From: Candidatus Aenigmatarchaeota archaeon
GTDB lineage: Archaea; Aenigmatarchaeota; Aenigmatarchaeia; QMZP01
Assembly (NCBI GenBank): GCA_017609225.1
Contig: JAFCEK010000006.1
Coordinates: 1-31,932 of the forward strand
Length of the DNA: 31,932 bases
Reading direction: 5' to 3'
A model generated the notes under the pieces. It made no database searches. It was not told the DNA's origin and worked only from the letters and a program-made list of their open reading frames with translations. Below, in pieces: positions 31,072-31,932 of the stretch (position 1 is the stretch's first letter; each line of letters begins with the position of its first letter). The translations under genes and the position numbers were made by a program.

Positions 31072-31339
31072 TGGATAGAACCATATCTAAGAGAACCCAT
31101 CTTAATGGCGCTTATCTCGGTTTACACGACTCAGATTGTTTTGGATGCTCTCATATCAGCATGTCTTTCAGTCTCAGTGAAGTCCATGGAGTGTCGTTGG
31201 GTTCGTCTTCCATAGATGTTTCCGTCGTCCGTCGTTGGCTAGTCGAGGCGTTCTTCTCCTATGCGCGTTACTGGCGAGGGACGTGCGAAAGTCTTATTCA
31301 AAAGGAAGGCAAAAATGGCAGAAGAATTTGTGATGTGGT
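31072..31339. other. Stretch without a supported gene
   Basis: Nothing convincing is coded here. Open frames on either strand have no Shine-Dalgarno site and no recognisable domain. One frame from ATG 31261 or 31315 runs into the next gene in another phase, so a small upstream gene or a frameshift cannot be excluded. Confidence 0.4.
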
Positions 31340-31363
31340 ATGAGGAACAGGAGTCGCGGGAGG

Positions 31364-31932
31364 ATGTCCAAGAATCATCCGGGTATCAGCAGCATCAACA
31401 ATCACGTCCCTGCACTCCCGGGTTCGTCTTACATCGTTCACCCAAACGAGCAGAACGGAGTGAGTACGGGCTGGATAGAATTGCTGAACGGCTTGTACCA
31501 CACGCACAATGGCGAGTATCCATATCTCGATGCGCTTAACCGTCTGGACTCCCCGAGAGCACCCATCTCTACAGCGGCGGTTCCCTTTTCCACAGCCCTG
31601 GATCAACGGTTGAAACTGCTGAAAGATGCAGTCGAGGAACTGCGGTCGGGGGTGTGTGAACGAAAGACGATTCACCGCAAAATAGTCAAGGACGCTGAGC
31701 ATGATATACGCGAGATTGGATTCCTTCTCAAGGAAATCAAGGTGTGGAAGCCGGGTGAGAACCCTTCGGTTGATAGCAGGAGGACGAACCTTGAGGCGCA
31801 GATTCTTACGAATCACAGAATAATATGGGCGGAATGGATTAGATGCTGGAAGGACGCCATGGCGGTGAAAAAAGAACTCCGCGAACTCCTGAAGGAGCAG
31901 CAGCTCATATCCAGCGCTTTGGCCGTCAAGAA
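31364..31932 (+). CDS. Hypothetical protein, truncated by window edge
   Basis: An open frame with clear coding character runs off the right edge. From ATG 31364 it reads MSKNHPGISSINNHVPALPG and continues for 189 residues, becoming a long charged helical region (EELRSG, KKELRELLKEQQ) that may be a coiled coil. An in-frame ATG at 31340 is an alternative; AGGAG at 31349-31353 favours 31364. Codon use matches the AlbA_2 gene. No domain is recognised, and the C-terminus is missing. Confidence 0.6.
   Translation, partial: MSKNHPGISSINNHVPALPGSSYIVHPNEQNGVSTGWIELLNGLYHTHNGEYPYLDALNRLDSPRAPISTAAVPFSTALDQRLKLLKDAVEELRSGVCERKTIHRKIVKDAEHDIREIGFLLKEIKVWKPGENPSVDSRRTNLEAQILTNHRIIWAEWIRCWKDAMAVKKELRELLKEQQLISSALAVK

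Noticed and set aside
31071..31343. 90-codon frame starting at GTG
   Set aside because: No Shine-Dalgarno site, unusual Ser/Cys-rich composition and no domain.
31261..31539. 92-codon frame overlapping the edge gene in another phase
   Set aside because: Only the first part looks coding; after about 31380 the other frame is clearly better. A frameshift or a small upstream gene cannot be ruled out, so it is only mentioned.
31298..31816. 172-codon minus-strand frame near the right edge
   Set aside because: The plus-strand frame from 31364 has better codon character and continues to the edge; the minus frame has no start signal.
1..31932. CRISPR array or insertion sequence
   Set aside because: No regularly spaced repeats, no transposase and no terminal inverted repeats were seen.

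Overview
The window reads as archaeal chromosome followed by a foreign-looking segment. Archaeal markers are glycerol-1-phosphate dehydrogenase (EgsA), geranylgeranylglyceryl phosphate synthase, Alba, the RNase P protein Pop5/Rnp2, an archaeal-type FtsY, tRNAs with archaeal introns and no encoded CCA, class III (prepilin-type) signal peptides, and TATA boxes about 25 bases before leaderless start codons. The AT-rich composition, AGG/AGA arginine codons, compact gene packing, Cys-rich tails on a surface protein and many small membrane proteins suggest a DPANN-type archaeon. The phylum cannot be fixed from the sequence alone.

Layout. 51-3340: an N-formylglutamate-amidohydrolase-like protein and two ATP-grasp ligases. 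3401-6355: a radical SAM enzyme of the MJ0619/tetraether lipid synthase type, a 64-residue protein and a DUF3326 protein. 6370-6509 (minus): an odd tRNA-like gene. 6551-8164: DUF167 protein, PIN nuclease, DedA membrane protein and an unknown protein. 8206-9924 (minus): a membrane-anchored glycosidase-like protein. 10149-11527: a small protein and FtsY. 11596-13626: EgsA, behind a leader with mutually exclusive pairings, then GGGP synthase; both act in ether-lipid synthesis. 13634-20122: a divergent cluster of about nine pilin-like or single-span proteins, including one of 1005 residues. 20240-21809: Alba followed by three hairpins, small membrane proteins, Rnp2 and a MazG-like enzyme. 21811-25171: GatA, a GNAT acetyltransferase and GatB, with overlapping or abutting ends. 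25191-26684: a small hypothetical gene and a DNA methyltransferase. 26747-27095: tRNA-Arg(TCG) and tRNA-Met(CAT), each with two introns.

Right after tRNA-Met the character changes. A tyrosine integrase with a zinc-ribbon tail (27151-28359) is followed by higher-GC DNA that uses CGN arginine codons and strong Shine-Dalgarno sites. It carries two tiny TTG-start reading frames, a GIY-YIG-like protein, a Schlafen/AlbA_2-domain protein, and a gene that runs off the right edge. This looks like a tRNA-linked integrated element whose far end lies outside the window.

The strongest unusual signals are these. All three tRNA-like genes are interrupted inside the T-loop at the same place. The egsA leader carries a 10-base direct repeat, the second copy abutting the start codon, and one complementary segment between the copies that can pair with either. 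The pilin-like operon faces a giant protein with the same kind of N-terminus.
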